Source: Staphylococcus capitis subsp. capitis
Lineage (GTDB): Bacteria > Bacillota > Bacilli > Staphylococcales > Staphylococcaceae
Assembly (NCBI RefSeq): GCF_040739495.1
Contig: NZ_CP145263.1
Span: 310,001-374,000 of the forward strand
Length of the DNA stretch: 64,000 nucleotides
Direction of reading: 5' to 3'
The position numbers and the translations under genes are program-made. This document shows positions 50,365 to 60,801 of the stretch, piece after piece (positions within the stretch are counted from its first letter, which is position 1; each line of letters begins with the position of its first letter). The notes beneath the pieces were generated by a model, which was given only the letters and a program-made list of their open reading frames with translations, had not been told where the DNA came from and ran no database searches.

Positions 50365-51909
50365 ATGGTAGTACCTTTCAAAAATGAACCTGGGATTGAT
50401 TTTTCAGTACAAGAAAATGTAGACCGCTTCAACGAAGTATTAAAGAAGGTAAAAGGGGAACTTGGTCAAAATATTCCGCTATTCATCAATGGTGAAAAAA
50501 TAGATAAGAGTGACAAGTTTGAATCTCTAAACCCTGCAGATACATCTCAATTAATTGCTAAAGTTTCTAAAGCTACAAAAGACGATGTAGAAAATGCGTT
50601 TCAAGCAGCGAACGAAGCTTATAAATCATGGAAGAAATGGTCTCATAAAGATCGTGCTGAATTGATGTTACGCGTTGCAGCAATTATTCGTCGTCGTAAA
50701 GAAGAAATTTCTGCTGTTATGGTATATGAAGCTGGAAAACCATGGGATGAAGCAGTAGGCGATGCTGCAGAAGGTATCGATTTTATCGAATATTATGCAT
50801 GTTCAATGATGGATTTAGCAGAAGGTAAACCTGTGTTAGATCGAGAGGGTGAACATAATAGATATTTCTATAAACCCATAGGTACTGGCGTTACAATTCC
50901 ACCATGGAACTTCCCATTTGCAATTATGGCGGGTACAACACTAGCTCCAGTGGTGGCTGGTAATACAGTTCTATTAAAACCTGCAGAAGACACTGTACTT
51001 ACAGCATATAAATTAATTGAAATTTTAGAGGAAGCTGGTTTACCTAAAGGTGTTGTTAACTTTGTACCTGGTGATCCTAAAGAAATAGGAGATTATTTAG
51101 TTGATCATAAAGATACACACTTTGTAACATTTACAGGTTCTCGTGCAACAGGTACACGTATCTATGAACGTAGTGCTGTAGTTCAAGAAGGACAAAACTT
51201 CTTGAAACGTGTTATCGCTGAAATGGGCGGTAAAGATGCTATTGTCGTAGATGAAAACGTTGATACGGATTTAGCAGCAGAGGCAATTGTAACGTCTGCG
51301 TTTGGTTTCTCAGGACAAAAATGCTCAGCATGTTCACGAGCAATTATCCATAAAGACGTGCATGATGAAATTTTAGAGAAAGCAGTCAAATTAACTAAAG
51401 ATTTAACTTTAGGTAACACGGAAAACAATACATTTATGGGACCAGTAATTAATCAGAAACAATTCGATAAAATTAAAAATTATATCGAAATTGGTAAAGA
51501 GGAAGGTAAATTAGAACAAGGTGGAGGCACGGATGACTCAAAAGGTTACTTCATCGAACCAACCATCTTCTCAGGGCTTAAGTCAGCCGACCGTATTATG
51601 CAAGAAGAAATTTTTGGACCGGTTGTCGGATTTATTAAAGTCAATAGCTTTGATGAAGCAATTGATGTTGCAAACGATACTGATTATGGTTTGACAGGTG
51701 CAGTCATCACAAATAACCGTGAACACTGGATTAAAGCTGTAAATGAATATGATGTAGGTAACCTTTACCTCAACCGTGGTTGTACTGCTGCCGTTGTTGG
51801 ATATCATCCATTTGGTGGTTTCAAAATGTCAGGTACAGACGCTAAAACAGGTAGTCCAGACTACTTGCTTAATTTCCTAGAACAAAAAGTTGTTTCAGAA
51901 ATGTTCTAA
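50365..51909 (+). CDS. rocA: 1-pyrroline-5-carboxylate dehydrogenase
   Basis: 514-residue aldehyde dehydrogenase oxidising P5C (glutamate semialdehyde) to glutamate in proline/arginine catabolism. [43 protein letters not shown] (general-base Glu) and the catalytic cysteine in [13 protein letters not shown] near residue 315. ATG 50365 ([10 protein letters not shown]) matches the known N-terminus and has agggggt upstream; the ATG 42 bases earlier does not. Confidence 0.95.
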   Translation: MVVPFKNEPGIDFSVQENVDRFNEVLKKVKGELGQNIPLFINGEKIDKSDKFESLNPADTSQLIAKVSKATKDDVENAFQAANEAYKSWKKWSHKDRAELMLRVAAIIRRRKEEISAVMVYEAGKPWDEAVGDAAEGIDFIEYYACSMMDLAEGKPVLDREGEHNRYFYKPIGTGVTIPPWNFPFAIMAGTTLAPVVAGNTVLLKPAEDTVLTAYKLIEILEEAGLPKGVVNFVPGDPKEIGDYLVDHKDTHFVTFTGSRATGTRIYERSAVVQEGQNFLKRVIAEMGGKDAIVVDENVDTDLAAEAIVTSAFGFSGQKCSACSRAIIHKDVHDEILEKAVKLTKDLTLGNTENNTFMGPVINQKQFDKIKNYIEIGKEEGKLEQGGGTDDSKGYFIEPTIFSGLKSADRIMQEEIFGPVVGFIKVNSFDEAIDVANDTDYGLTGAVITNNREHWIKAVNEYDVGNLYLNRGCTAAVVGYHPFGGFKMSGTDAKTGSPDYLLNFLEQKVVSEMF

Positions 51910-51919
51910 TAAAATAAAT

Positions 51920-51981
51920 AAAGCCGTTAATAGGAAGGTAAAATGAGTGTTGACTCAAAGGCTTCTTATTGACGGCTTTTT
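51920..51981 (+). terminator. Terminator after rocA
   Basis: Long stem aagccgttaataggaag / cttcttattgacggctt followed by TTTT, between rocA and the convergent TetR gene. Confidence 0.85.
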
Positions 51982-52006
51982 CTAATCAATTTTAGAGTAT
52001 AAGAAT

Positions 52007-52558
52007 CTATTCTGTAATGCTAATGTTGATTGCTTTATGGAAAACTTTATCAATTTCTGAAGCGGGACATTGAATGTTTTCTTGTTTAATCCACTCCATA
52101 AATCCATCTAATGTAGAACCATAGATATAAAATACTAAATCTTCTGGGATTGTTTTATCAACAGAGATACGATGAATATTTTCTTTAATATCTGCCTTCA
52201 TAATATCTACACAAACTTCTTTAAATATTTTACCGAATGATACATCATCTTTTTGTACTTTTTCGATTTTTTCCAATTCTTCTTTATTTGTAAATGTAGC
52301 TTCAATTGTTTGGAAAGGATTATTTAACCGATCTTTTAAGTCGGTTGAAAAGTAATCTTTAGTGAGTAAATTGAATAGATAAACTAACAAATCATATTTG
52401 TCATAGAAATGTTTATAAAAAGTCGTCCGGTGAACCATTCCAGATTCGCAAATTTCATTAACAGAAAGAGATTCGAAACTTCTTTTCTCTAACAATTGAT
52501 AAAGACTCGATGATAACGCCTTTTTAGTTTTCACTACTCTTAAGTCTTGTTCATTCAT
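52007..52558 (-). CDS. TetR-family regulator (TetR_C_8 type)
   Basis: 183-residue TetR/AcrR regulator: HTH KTKKALSSSLYQLLEKRSFE, SVNEICESGMVHRTTFYKHF, then DKYDLLVYLF and a C-terminal TetR_C_8 domain (SFGKIFKEVCVDIMKADI ... VFYIYGSTLDGFMEWIKQE). Start at ATG 52558 behind gcgagg. Divergent from feoAB across 195 bases; target unknown, possibly its own or a distant gene. Same C-terminal class as the remnant at 15605. Confidence 0.82.
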   Translation of the reverse strand: MNEQDLRVVKTKKALSSSLYQLLEKRSFESLSVNEICESGMVHRTTFYKHFYDKYDLLVYLFNLLTKDYFSTDLKDRLNNPFQTIEATFTNKEELEKIEKVQKDDVSFGKIFKEVCVDIMKADIKENIHRISVDKTIPEDLVFYIYGSTLDGFMEWIKQENIQCPASEIDKVFHKAINISITE

Positions 52559-52720
52559 AAATATAACCTCGCTCATCTACACTGTATAGTTAAACTATAT
52601 CGTCGCATTAACCATTACGCAATAACTTAGATTTATGTATAGATAATTATTTCTAAAAATAGACACATTTATCTTTTTGTAGATATTGTAAATCATAGGT
52701 AATAGGCATATGATTTTCTT

Positions 52721-52739
52721 ATTGATAATGATTATTAAT
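52721..52739 (+). promoter_or_regulatory. Fur box upstream of feoAB
   Basis: ATTGATAATGATTATTAAT is a 9-1-9 inverted repeat with 8 of 9 matches and contains the core GATAATGATTAT. It lies 14 bases before the feoA start, where bound Fur would repress feoAB when iron is plentiful. Confidence 0.82.
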
Positions 52740-52753
52740 TAAGGTTAGAAAGC

Positions 52754-52990
52754 GTGAGTATGATGTTGAATTTAATGACTGGGATGAAAAATAAACAATA
52801 TAAAGTTAAAAGTATCAATCTGAATAATAAAAGCATGTTATATCGTTTGGGAGCACTTGGTTTAAAGAAGGGCAGTCTAGTGAGTATTAAGCGTAAATGC
52901 TTATTTAATGGACCAAGTGTAATTGAAATCAATGGTCAATATCTTAGCATTAGACAATCAGATGCTCGTCAAATTGCATTAGAGGAGTAG
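52754..52990 (+). CDS. feoA: Ferrous iron transport protein FeoA
   Basis: 78-residue SH3-like Feo[53 protein letters not shown]. Small cytoplasmic partner of FeoB. GTG 52754 has aagg 9 bases upstream; ATG 52760 is an alternative. 5 bases before feoB. Confidence 0.9.
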   Translation: MSMMLNLMTGMKNKQYKVKSINLNNKSMLYRLGALGLKKGSLVSIKRKCLFNGPSVIEINGQYLSIRQSDARQIALEE

Positions 52991-52995
52991 ATGAT

Positions 52996-54990
52996 ATGAA
53001 TGAAAGTTATTGCATTTTAGGTAATCCTAATGTAGGTAAAACATCTCTATTCAATGCATTGACAGGATCTTATGAGTACGTTGGGAATTGGAGCGGTGTG
53101 ACGGTCGAGAAAAAAGTAGGTAAATTAAAAGAAAATCTAGGACAATTAATAGATTTACCTGGTGTATACGATCTCTCACCTATTACTAAAGATGAAACAG
53201 TTGTTACAGAATTTTTGATGGAAACATCATTTACTGGAATGATTAATATCATTGATACTAGTCAAATTAAAAGAAACCTGCAATTAACTGTTCAATTGCT
53301 AGAACTCAATGTTCCTATAATTATTGGTTTAAACATGATGGATGTAGCTATTCAACATGGTTTAAAGATTAATTATGACACTCTAATGAGAAAGTTAAAA
53401 GTACCTATTTTTCCTATAGTAGCAAGAAAAGCTAAAGGTACAAACACTTTATTGCATGAACTTCAATTCCTGAAATCTGATCAAAGACAACACCTCAAAA
53501 TTGATTATGGCAATGAGATTGAAGAAGCTATCGAACGACTTAGCTCAATTATCAAGAAAGAAAAGTCGTATCCAAATGAACGTATACGTTTTATAGCAAT
53601 TCAATATTTGCTTGATAATGTCAAAATTAACGAAGAATTAGGGGCTGAGTTGATTAATCTTCTAGCGCCCATAAAAACAAACTTAGATAAACACTTTAAT
53701 ACGTGCGTACGCGAACGTATAGAAGTTATAAGAGAAGCATTTATAGATAATATCTTAAGAAATGTTGTCGAATATCCGGAAGAAGAAAAACAATTTTTCA
53801 CAGCTAAATTAGATAAAATTCTTATGAATAAATATTTAGGAATTCCAATATTCTTAGGTATTATATGGCTAATATTTCAAACCACTTTCACATGGGTGGG
53901 GACGCCTTTATCTGATAAAATGGACGATTTCATCGGTGGTCAATTAACCGATTGGATAAAACTACTGATGCAACAATTGCATCTATTACCGTTTCTTCAA
54001 GACTTAATTACTGATGGTATTATTGCTGGAGTAGGTTCAGTATTAGTATTTATTCCTCAAATCGTAGTTTTATTCTTCTTTATTTCATTGCTCGAAGATT
54101 CAGGTTATATGGCTAGGATTGCCGTATTGATGGATAAGACTATGGAATCCATTGGTTTAAGTGGAAAGTCGTTTATCCCTATGATTATTGGCTTTGGATG
54201 TAATGTTCCAAGTATTATGGCTGCGCGTAGTATTGAAAATGAAAAAGAAAGACTCATTACTATTTTAATCGCGTCATTTATGTCGTGTTCAGCACGGTTA
54301 CCCGTCTATGCTTTGTTCGTAGGTGTATTCTTTAAAGAATACCAATCACTTATCGTACTTAGTTTATATTTAATTGGCATTCTGATTGCTCTTTTAGTGA
54401 GCACTTTTATGAATAAATTTATTTTGAAAAATGAAGACTCGGTTTTCATCGTGGAATTACCAACATATCGTGTACCTTCAATTAGAACGTTATGGCGTAG
54501 TACATGGGAAAAGGCAAAAGGTTTTGTGAAAAAAGCAGGTACATTTATTTTCGGTGGTTCAGTAGTGATATGGGCTTTAACTTATATGGGCCCTAATGGA
54601 TTTGATGTGAAAATTAACCAAAGTTTTATGCATATACTGGGAGAAGTTTTTGCTCCTATCATTGCTCCTTTAGGTTTTGGAACTTGGCAGGCAGGAGCAA
54701 CATTGATACCAGGCTTTTTAGCAAAAGAGGTTATTATTAGTTCAATGGCTATACTTTATTCATCCAATGAGAATGGTTTAGTCAATGTGATTCAACACCA
54801 ATTCACTCCAATTTCAGCATATGCGTTTATGATATTTATACTATTATATGTACCTTGTATCTCTACGGTTGCCACTATTAGAAAAGAAACATGTTCTTGG
54901 AAATGGACACTTATTGCTGTGATCTATCCAGTATTAACAGCGTACATTTTAACATTAATGTTTTATCAAGTTAGCCATTTATTTACGTAA
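52996..54990 (+). CDS. feoB: Ferrous iron transport protein FeoB
   Basis: 664-residue Fe(II) transporter. N-terminal G domain with [16 protein letters not shown] (G1), [12 protein letters not shown] (G3) and GLNMMDVA (G4); helical GDI region to about residue 270; then two Gate domains with the conserved cysteines in [15 protein letters not shown] and [14 protein letters not shown]. Intact. Operon feoA-feoB-small Cys-rich protein. Confidence 0.95.
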   Translation: MNESYCILGNPNVGKTSLFNALTGSYEYVGNWSGVTVEKKVGKLKENLGQLIDLPGVYDLSPITKDETVVTEFLMETSFTGMINIIDTSQIKRNLQLTVQLLELNVPIIIGLNMMDVAIQHGLKINYDTLMRKLKVPIFPIVARKAKGTNTLLHELQFLKSDQRQHLKIDYGNEIEEAIERLSSIIKKEKSYPNERIRFIAIQYLLDNVKINEELGAELINLLAPIKTNLDKHFNTCVRERIEVIREAFIDNILRNVVEYPEEEKQFFTAKLDKILMNKYLGIPIFLGIIWLIFQTTFTWVGTPLSDKMDDFIGGQLTDWIKLLMQQLHLLPFLQDLITDGIIAGVGSVLVFIPQIVVLFFFISLLEDSGYMARIAVLMDKTMESIGLSGKSFIPMIIGFGCNVPSIMAARSIENEKERLITILIASFMSCSARLPVYALFVGVFFKEYQSLIVLSLYLIGILIALLVSTFMNKFILKNEDSVFIVELPTYRVPSIRTLWRSTWEKAKGFVKKAGTFIFGGSVVIWALTYMGPNGFDVKINQSFMHILGEVFAPIIAPLGFGTWQAGATLIPGFLAKEVIISSMAILYSSNENGLVNVIQHQFTPISAYAFMIFILLYVPCISTVATIRKETCSWKWTLIAVIYPVLTAYILTLMFYQVSHLFT

Positions 54991-55002
54991 GGAAGTGATT
55001 CT

Positions 55003-55164
55003 ATGTATGTATTATTAAACATTTTAATTATCGCATTTATTGTAAGCTATACAGTGTATACATTATTTAAGTTCTTTAAACGATCTAAAGCAGGTCAATG
55101 TGGAAGTTGTAAATCGCAATGTCATTGCAATACCTCTTCTTCTAAAAAGTCTTCGCCATCTTAG
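55003..55164 (+). CDS. FeoB-associated Cys-rich membrane protein
   Basis: 53 residues: one N-terminal membrane helix (LLNILIIAFIVSYTVYTLF) followed by a basic stretch and four cysteines (CGSCKSQCHC) and a Ser/Lys tail. This is the usual third gene of feo operons in Firmicutes. Ribosome binding site aaggaagtga, 12 bases after feoB. Possible role as iron-binding accessory of FeoB. Confidence 0.85.
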   Translation: MYVLLNILIIAFIVSYTVYTLFKFFKRSKAGQCGSCKSQCHCNTSSSKKSSPS

Positions 55165-55190
55165 AACTAAATAAAATCCTCCTCAAACAA

Positions 55191-55234
55191 GAACTTCTCT
55201 ACCCATATTAATAAATAAGGGTTGGGAAGTTTTC
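55191..55234 (+). terminator. Terminator after the feo operon
   Basis: Stem aacttctctaccc / gggttgggaagtt with T-rich tail. Confidence 0.75.
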
Positions 55235-55361
55235 TATATTAAGTAAATATTAAGTTATTATTAATTTACTTTTCTAATGATTAAACTTTTTAAAAAGTGA
55301 TATATTATATGTAACTATTTTTTTAGAATGTAAATTTTTATTAATACGGAGGATTTAATAA

Positions 55362-55826
55362 ATGAAAGGTAGCAAGAAACTAGATAGCTTACTAGAGGAT
55401 AATAAGAAGAAAATAAAAAAGTTATTTAAATATGATAAAAAAGAAGCTTTGGCTTTCACAAAAGAAGATCGTGAGAAAGTCAAAGATAAGTATGGGGTTT
55501 ATGTTATTTTTGATCAAAAGAAACCAGTTTACGTAGGACAAACTGGTGGGTACTCAACGACTTATAAACCTATAAATAAAGACTTATACACTAAATTAGG
55601 ACAATATAACTCTCATTCAGATAGTGGTACAACAAAGTTTAGAAAAGGGTTTGCCCAAAGTAAAAACTTAGATCAATCTGATTTAAAAAGTATCACTGCT
55701 CAAGAACATAGTTTAACTTTCCAATATATTAAAGTTAAAGATGAACCTGCCTTTATAAATATTTTAGAACTTGTCGCTTTAGAGTATGCGAAAGATAAAG
55801 GTTATGAACTATATAATTTTGAATAA
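55362..55826 (+). CDS. Stand-alone GIY-YIG-like nuclease domain protein
   Basis: 154 residues. A lysine-rich N-terminal 40, then a GIY-YIG-like core: KYGVYVIFDQKKPVYVGQT (GVY...YVG, residues 44-62), an arginine in TKFRKGFAQ near residue 93, and a glutamate in FINILELVALEYAKDKGYEL near residue 137, in the order expected for the catalytic Tyr-Tyr-Arg-Glu set. No UvrC or endonuclease partner domains. Monocistronic, between terminators, with aatacggaggat as ribosome binding site. Could be a DNA repair or restriction-type nuclease; function unknown. Confidence 0.7.
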   Translation: MKGSKKLDSLLEDNKKKIKKLFKYDKKEALAFTKEDREKVKDKYGVYVIFDQKKPVYVGQTGGYSTTYKPINKDLYTKLGQYNSHSDSGTTKFRKGFAQSKNLDQSDLKSITAQEHSLTFQYIKVKDEPAFINILELVALEYAKDKGYELYNFE

Positions 55827-55845
55827 TTATTTTTTATGATATGTG

Positions 55846-55881
55846 AAAAGCTGAGGCATTTATTTATTGCCTCAGCTTTTA
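55846..55881. terminator. Terminator after the GIY-YIG gene
   Basis: Stem aaaagctgaggca / tgcctcagctttt with a 10-base loop; works in both directions. Confidence 0.88.
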
Positions 55882-55965
55882 AAGTATTCAACTTATGTTT
55901 ATTAAAATTATTACGATTCACTAGTATATTAAAACAAACTTAAGAATGCTATCACCACACAACCT

Positions 55966-56283
55966 TCATTCAGATTGATTTTTTAATTCATCTTTATATA
56001 GGCGTCTATAATAATTAGATAATTTGAGATCATGTATAAATGAGATAATTGGTCGTGCTGTCATTTGAAGACTACCGATAACAAAGAGGACTGTGCCAGC
56101 TATCATTGTTTTATCGCTAAAGAAGAGAAAGCTTCCAACCAGAAATATTAAACCTAACACGATATCATTAATTTGATACAGTGCTTTGTAAAAAGTAGTA
56201 ATTTCATTGGCATGGTTTTGACTTTTAGGACTTAAATTATTTTTATTAAAATGAAGATCTACATCGTTTTTATGCTGAATCAT
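55966..56283 (-). CDS. YrhK-like small membrane protein
   Basis: 105 residues with two membrane helices (IVLGLIFLVGSFLFF and MIAGTVLFVIGSLQMTARPI) in the arrangement of YrhK-domain proteins, soluble tails on both sides. Good ggaggtaat ribosome binding site. Function unknown. Divergent from ogt. Confidence 0.7.
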   Translation of the reverse strand: MIQHKNDVDLHFNKNNLSPKSQNHANEITTFYKALYQINDIVLGLIFLVGSFLFFSDKTMIAGTVLFVIGSLQMTARPIISFIHDLKLSNYYRRLYKDELKNQSE

Positions 56284-56378
56284 ATTATTACCTCCACTAT
56301 GTTTATTGAGTTAAAAATTCCCATTCAATAATAGAGTTAAACTTAGCAATCGTATTATATGATAAAGGAGTTATTGAA

Positions 56379-56897
56379 ATGCAATATCAAACGAAATTTC
56401 AATCCCCACTAGGTGAACTGCAATTAATTAGTGATGGTTCTGCACTTACGCATCTTTTATATCCGAACCAACATATAGAAAATGTTAAAACAAAAGGGGA
56501 CTTACCACTATTTCAAAAAGTGACTCAGTGGTTAGAACAATATTTTGAAGGTAATCATCCAGTTATAGATTTTACATTAGCACCACATGGAAGCGACTTT
56601 CAGCGTGAGGTCTGGGATGAGTTAATAAAAATAGCATATGGAGACTTAGAAACATATGGAAACATTGCAAAAAGTGTTGGCCAAAAGTTAGGTAAGCCAA
56701 AAATGTCTGCTCAAGCTGTAGGAGGGGCAGTAGGTCGTAATCCGATTTCTATCATCATACCTTGTCATCGTGTGGTAGGTAAGGATGGAAGTTTAACAGG
56801 TTACGGTGGCACGATAGATAATAAAATTAAATTGTTAGAAATTGAAAATGTTGATATGTCTCAGCTTTATAGACCGAAATATAGTACAAAGCCATAA
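56379..56897 (+). CDS. ogt: Methylated-DNA--protein-cysteine methyltransferase
   Basis: 172-residue O6-alkylguanine-DNA alkyltransferase. Active-site SIIIPCHRVVGKDGSLTGYG (acceptor Cys in PCHR near residue 129), helix-turn-helix SAQAVGGAVGRNP before it. A suicide enzyme that takes O6-methyl groups from guanine. aaaggag upstream. Confidence 0.94.
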   Translation: MQYQTKFQSPLGELQLISDGSALTHLLYPNQHIENVKTKGDLPLFQKVTQWLEQYFEGNHPVIDFTLAPHGSDFQREVWDELIKIAYGDLETYGNIAKSVGQKLGKPKMSAQAVGGAVGRNPISIIIPCHRVVGKDGSLTGYGGTIDNKIKLLEIENVDMSQLYRPKYSTKP

Positions 56898-56899
56898 AG

Positions 56900-56936
56900 A
56901 AAGCTTGGGAGTCTTAGGTAAGACTTCCAAGCTTTA
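56900..56936. terminator. Terminator between ogt and mvaS
   Basis: Stem aaagcttgggagtctta / taagacttccaagcttt, one bulge. Confidence 0.82.
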
Positions 56937-56951
56937 ATATTTGTCCATGAT

Positions 56952-58118
56952 TTATTCTGCAATATGATATTCACGAATATCGTCATTAATGTCTTTCAAG
57001 TAGAAGAGATTATTGTCTTTATCTGATTGTTCAATGTCGTGATTGAATTCTAAATCATCAAAACGTTTAAAGAATGATTCGTATTCTTCGACAGAAACTT
57101 CTGTACGATTGTTTAACAATGCTTTGTGTCCTTCAATGTTTAGATGTTTTTCGAAACCGTCTACAAGTGTTGCACTGAAGAATTCGCCAACAGAACCTGA
57201 GCCATAACTAAATAAACCAATTGTTTGACCACCTTTAAGGTCACGTGTTTCTAGTAATGATATTAAACTTAAGTATAATGAACCAGTATAGATGTTACCA
57301 ACATAACGGTTATAATATACTGCATCTTCATATCCTGATTTTAAGCGTTCTTGTGTAGTTTCATCAGCATTATCAATGATAGAATCTAAAGCTTTTTTAC
57401 CCATTTTGGTGAAAGGTACATGGAAGCAAAGCGATTCGAAATCAGATAGTGTTTTACCTTGACGGCGTGCATATTCATTCCAGCTTTCTTGGAATGATTT
57501 AATGTAAGCGTCTTTAGATAGTGCACCTGCAACGAGTGGGTATTTGTGACCTGTAGGACGCCAGAAGTCGTAAACATCTTCGGTATAAGCAACTGCATCA
57601 TCGTTTAATGTTAATATGCTAGGCTCATGAGAAATCATCATTGCTACAGCACCAGCCCCTTGAGTAGGTTCTCCGCCTGAGTTAATACCATAACGTGCAG
57701 TATCACTTGCGATAACTAGAACTTTCTCGTTGGGACGTTGTGCAAGATAGTCTTTAGCAAGTTGGATTGCAGGAGTTGCAGCATAACATGCTTCTTTCAT
57801 TTCAAAGCAACGTGCGAAGGGTTGAATACCTAATAAATTATGAATTTGAACTGCTGCAGCTTTGGCATTATCAATAGTAGATTCAGTTGCTACAATTACC
57901 ATTCCAATATTCTTTTTATCTTCGTCTGTTATAATATCTTTAGCAGCATTAGCACCCATCGATACGATATCTTGGTTGACAGGACTTACTGCCATTTCAG
58001 TTTGTCCGATTCCTATTAAGAATTTATTTGGATCAACTTGGCGTGCTTCTGCAAGCTTTGCCATGTCTACATAATATTTTGGTACATAAAAGTTTATTTT
58101 ATCGATACCTATGTTCAT
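56952..58118 (-). CDS. mvaS: Hydroxymethylglutaryl-CoA synthase
   Basis: 388 residues, condensing acetyl-CoA with acetoacetyl-CoA in the mevalonate pathway. Catalytic glutamate region [16 protein letters not shown], nucleophilic cysteine in [17 protein letters not shown] (Cys111 region), catalytic histidine in [16 protein letters not shown] 58118 gives the standard length; four codons upstream is another ATG that overlaps the ribosome binding site. Divergent from mvaA. Confidence 0.95.
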   Translation of the reverse strand: MNIGIDKINFYVPKYYVDMAKLAEARQVDPNKFLIGIGQTEMAVSPVNQDIVSMGANAAKDIITDEDKKNIGMVIVATESTIDNAKAAAVQIHNLLGIQPFARCFEMKEACYAATPAIQLAKDYLAQRPNEKVLVIASDTARYGINSGGEPTQGAGAVAMMISHEPSILTLNDDAVAYTEDVYDFWRPTGHKYPLVAGALSKDAYIKSFQESWNEYARRQGKTLSDFESLCFHVPFTKMGKKALDSIIDNADETTQERLKSGYEDAVYYNRYVGNIYTGSLYLSLISLLETRDLKGGQTIGLFSYGSGSVGEFFSATLVDGFEKHLNIEGHKALLNNRTEVSVEEYESFFKRFDDLEFNHDIEQSDKDNNLFYLKDINDDIREYHIAE

Positions 58119-58225
58119 AAGGCGAATCATCCTTTCAGTTTTAAAGTAGCATTAGTATCATATCAAACCAATACAATGTTATACAATGAAATATAACAGA
58201 ATATTTCATCAAAGTATAATAGAAA

Positions 58226-58240
58226 TGTAAGCGTTTTACA
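58226..58240. promoter_or_regulatory. Cre-like inverted repeat between mvaS and mvaA
   Basis: TGTAAGCGTTTTACA: 5-bp arms TGTAA/TTACA around GCGTT, containing the TGTAANCG half of a cre but one base longer than the consensus. It lies in the divergent promoter region, about 107 bases from the mvaS start. Confidence 0.35.
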
Positions 58241-58361
58241 CGATGAATTGTTATCATTAAATTAATCGTCTATATGGTATGATTGGAAATTTAATTTTCC
58301 GGAAAATAAATATTTAAAAGTTTAAAATAACTTGAAAGATACATATAAAAGGAGTTTACTC

Positions 58362-59639
58362 ATGAAAAGTTTAGAAAAAGGATTTAGACATTTATCTCGA
58401 GAGGATAAATTAAAGCAATTAGTCGAGTATGGATGGCTCAATACTGATAATTATGATTCATTACTTAGTCATCCTCTTATTAATGAAGAAGTGGCAAATA
58501 GTTTGATTGAGAATGTAATTGGTCAAGGAACTCTACCAGTTGGACTATTACCTAAAATTATTGTTGATGATAAAGAATATGTGGTGCCAATGATGGTTGA
58601 AGAGCCTTCAGTAGTGGCTGCCGCAAGTTATGGAGCGAGACTTGTTAACCAAAGTGGTGGCTTTAAAACAATCTCAAGTCAAAGATTAATGATCGGTCAA
58701 ATTGTGTTTGACGATATTGAAGATACAGAACAATTATCTAAAGATATCCAAGCACTTGAACCACAAATACATCAAATTGCTGATGAGGCTTATCCATCCA
58801 TTAAAGAACGTGGGGGCGGTTACCAACGTATTGAAATAGATACGTTCCCTGAGCAACATTTACTATCATTGAAAGTATATGTTGATACTAAAGATGCGAT
58901 GGGCGCCAATATGTTAAATACAATTCTTGAAGCAATCACTGCTCATCTTAAAAACGAATTCCCTGAAAAAGATGTTTTAATGAGTATTTTATCTAATCAC
59001 GCGACGGCTTCAGTAGTTAAAGTGCAAGGCGAAATAGATGTTAACGACTTAAATAGAGGTGAGAGAAGTGGCGAAGAGGTAGCACACCGTATGGAACGTG
59101 CCTCAGTATTAGCTCAAGTTGATATTCATCGTGCAGCTACTCACAACAAAGGTGTAATGAATGGTATTCACGCAGTAGTTCTTGCTACAGGTAACGATAC
59201 AAGAGGTGCTGAAGCGAGTGCACACGCATATGCTAGTCGTGATGGTCAATATAGAGGAATTGCGACATGGAAATATGATAAAGAACGTGGAAAATTAATC
59301 GGTACAATTGAAGTACCTATGACCTTGGCGATTGTGGGTGGTGGCACGAAGGTATTACCTATTGCAAAAGCTTCGCTCGATTTACTCAATGTAGCGTCAG
59401 CCCAAGAGTTAGGTCATGTTGTAGCTGCAGTCGGTTTAGCTCAAAACTTTTCAGCTTGTCGTGCGCTTGTATCAGAAGGTATACAGCAAGGACATATGAG
59501 CTTACAATATAAATCATTAGCAATTGTTGTTGGAGCACAAGGTGAAGAAATTGCTAAAGTTGCGGAAGCATTGAAACATGAAACACGCGCTAATACAGCT
59601 AAAGCTAAAGAAATTTTAGAAAAATTACGTCAATCATAA
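58362..59639 (+). CDS. mvaA: Hydroxymethylglutaryl-CoA reductase, degradative-type (class II)
   Basis: 425-residue class II HMG-CoA reductase making mevalonate. Catalytic glutamate region MMVEEPSVVAAASYGARL, NMLNTILEAI, lysine in ATHNKGVMNGI, aspartate near VVLATGNDTRGAEASAHAYA, histidine near AQELGHVVAAVGLAQNFSAC. Despite the class name it works biosynthetically in staphylococci. ATG 58362 with aaaaggag; open frame upstream rejected. Confidence 0.95.
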   Translation: MKSLEKGFRHLSREDKLKQLVEYGWLNTDNYDSLLSHPLINEEVANSLIENVIGQGTLPVGLLPKIIVDDKEYVVPMMVEEPSVVAAASYGARLVNQSGGFKTISSQRLMIGQIVFDDIEDTEQLSKDIQALEPQIHQIADEAYPSIKERGGGYQRIEIDTFPEQHLLSLKVYVDTKDAMGANMLNTILEAITAHLKNEFPEKDVLMSILSNHATASVVKVQGEIDVNDLNRGERSGEEVAHRMERASVLAQVDIHRAATHNKGVMNGIHAVVLATGNDTRGAEASAHAYASRDGQYRGIATWKYDKERGKLIGTIEVPMTLAIVGGGTKVLPIAKASLDLLNVASAQELGHVVAAVGLAQNFSACRALVSEGIQQGHMSLQYKSLAIVVGAQGEEIAKVAEALKHETRANTAKAKEILEKLRQS

Positions 59640-59641
59640 TT

Positions 59642-59715
59642 AAAAAGCCATCAAACGGGTAATGAATTCCATAAGTAAATGTTGATATGGTTTCATACTT
59701 GTTTGATGGCTTATT
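59642..59715. terminator. Terminator after mvaA
   Basis: Stem aagccatcaaac / gtttgatggctt with a long partly paired loop and flanking A/T runs. Confidence 0.78.
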
Positions 59716-59720
59716 TTATA

Positions 59721-60155
59721 TTAATAAATATAATTATAATGACGTGCTGATGATTTACTAATAATACGTGTTCCGTAACCTAAAGGAACATTATAATTAT
59801 ACTCTGAGATTTTAATGCTTCCACTATTGTATACTTTCTCTACAATTGCCACGTGCCCATAATAACCTGCAGTAGATTGCATAACAGCGTATTTTTTTGG
59901 TTTGTGTCCCGTTGAGTAACCTGAGCGGCGTGCGTTGTAGTACCAGTTCCTAGCATTTCCCCATCTATTAGAAACAGGCTTTCCTAATTGAACTCGACGT
60001 TTATAGGCCCACCAAGTGCATTGATGTTTGCTGTAATAATTATATGAAGCAGCGTGTGATACGTGCGTATGTTCTATAGTTTGATATGTTAAAGTTCCAG
60101 TGAACATGATTCCAGTAGCGATAATAATACGTGATAATAATTTTTTAAGTTTCAT
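59721..60155 (-). CDS. Secreted CHAP-domain amidase (SsaA-like)
   Basis: 144 residues. Signal peptide ending VSHAA near residue 36, then a compact CHAP domain: catalytic cysteine in HQCTWWAYKRRVQLGKPV and histidine in YYGHVAIVEKVYNSGSIKIS, ending RHYNYIY. Cleaves peptidoglycan peptides (amidase/endopeptidase). It lacks the linker and repeats of full SsaA. The neighbourhood (mvaA on one side, cidR on the other) is as in S. aureus. Confidence 0.88.
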   Translation of the reverse strand: MKLKKLLSRIIIATGIMFTGTLTYQTIEHTHVSHAASYNYYSKHQCTWWAYKRRVQLGKPVSNRWGNARNWYYNARRSGYSTGHKPKKYAVMQSTAGYYGHVAIVEKVYNSGSIKISEYNYNVPLGYGTRIISKSSARHYNYIY

Positions 60156-60314
60156 TGCTTCTCCCCAAAAAATGTATTTTTTTAACCGTATATATAATAA
60201 TCTTTAAAAATACGTAATACAATATAAGAAACGAATTGTACAAGCAAATGTAATGTTCTTGAAATATTGTATTTCTTTTTGTAATAAAGTTAATATTGTA
60301 TGCAATTTACAATG

Positions 60315-60341
60315 AAAAAGACGCCCCGTAGGACGTCTTGC
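60315..60341 (-). terminator. Minus-strand terminator of the YozE-like gene
   Basis: Stem aagacgcccc / ggacgtctt (one bulge) with an A run on its left that reads as T on the minus strand. Confidence 0.75.
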
Positions 60342-60404
60342 GAGATGATTAACTCCATGCATTCATGTATAAAGAATATGTTAAACGTAATGTATTAACG
60401 GTCA

Positions 60405-60623
60405 TTATACATTTTGGGTGAATTGGTTGAAAACAGCAAGTGCGCGTTTGATCACTGTCACAGGTATGTTTTCAGGACATGGATTATTTCGAAAATATGT
60501 CAATATTTCGCTATGGCTCTTCACTTCTTTAGGAAAATTGATATCTTGATTAATCCAATCAACCAATTCACCTAACGGTGTGTCATCACCATGGAAACTT
60601 TGCATAAATTCGTAAAAGCTCAA
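60405..60623 (-). CDS. YozE/UPF0346-family small protein
   Basis: 72 residues with the YozE SAM-like helical pattern: MSFYEFMQSFHGDDTPLGEL, INQDINFPKEVKSHSEILTY, then a helical C-terminus. Its role is unknown. aattgagct-rich leader with gaggcgagga as ribosome binding site. Confidence 0.8.
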   Translation of the reverse strand: MSFYEFMQSFHGDDTPLGELVDWINQDINFPKEVKSHSEILTYFRNNPCPENIPVTVIKRALAVFNQFTQNV

Positions 60624-60801
60624 TTCCTCGCCTCAAAAAATGTAATATGAGCCACAGATATTGTAACATATTTTAATTATTTAAAAATACTTGTTAATTA
60701 AGAATTTTGACTATGCAATTCTTTTAGGAAAATTATTAATCGCTAAAAAGGTCAATCATATTGTATAATTAATATATTATTTATAAAAAAGGGGGATATG
60801 C

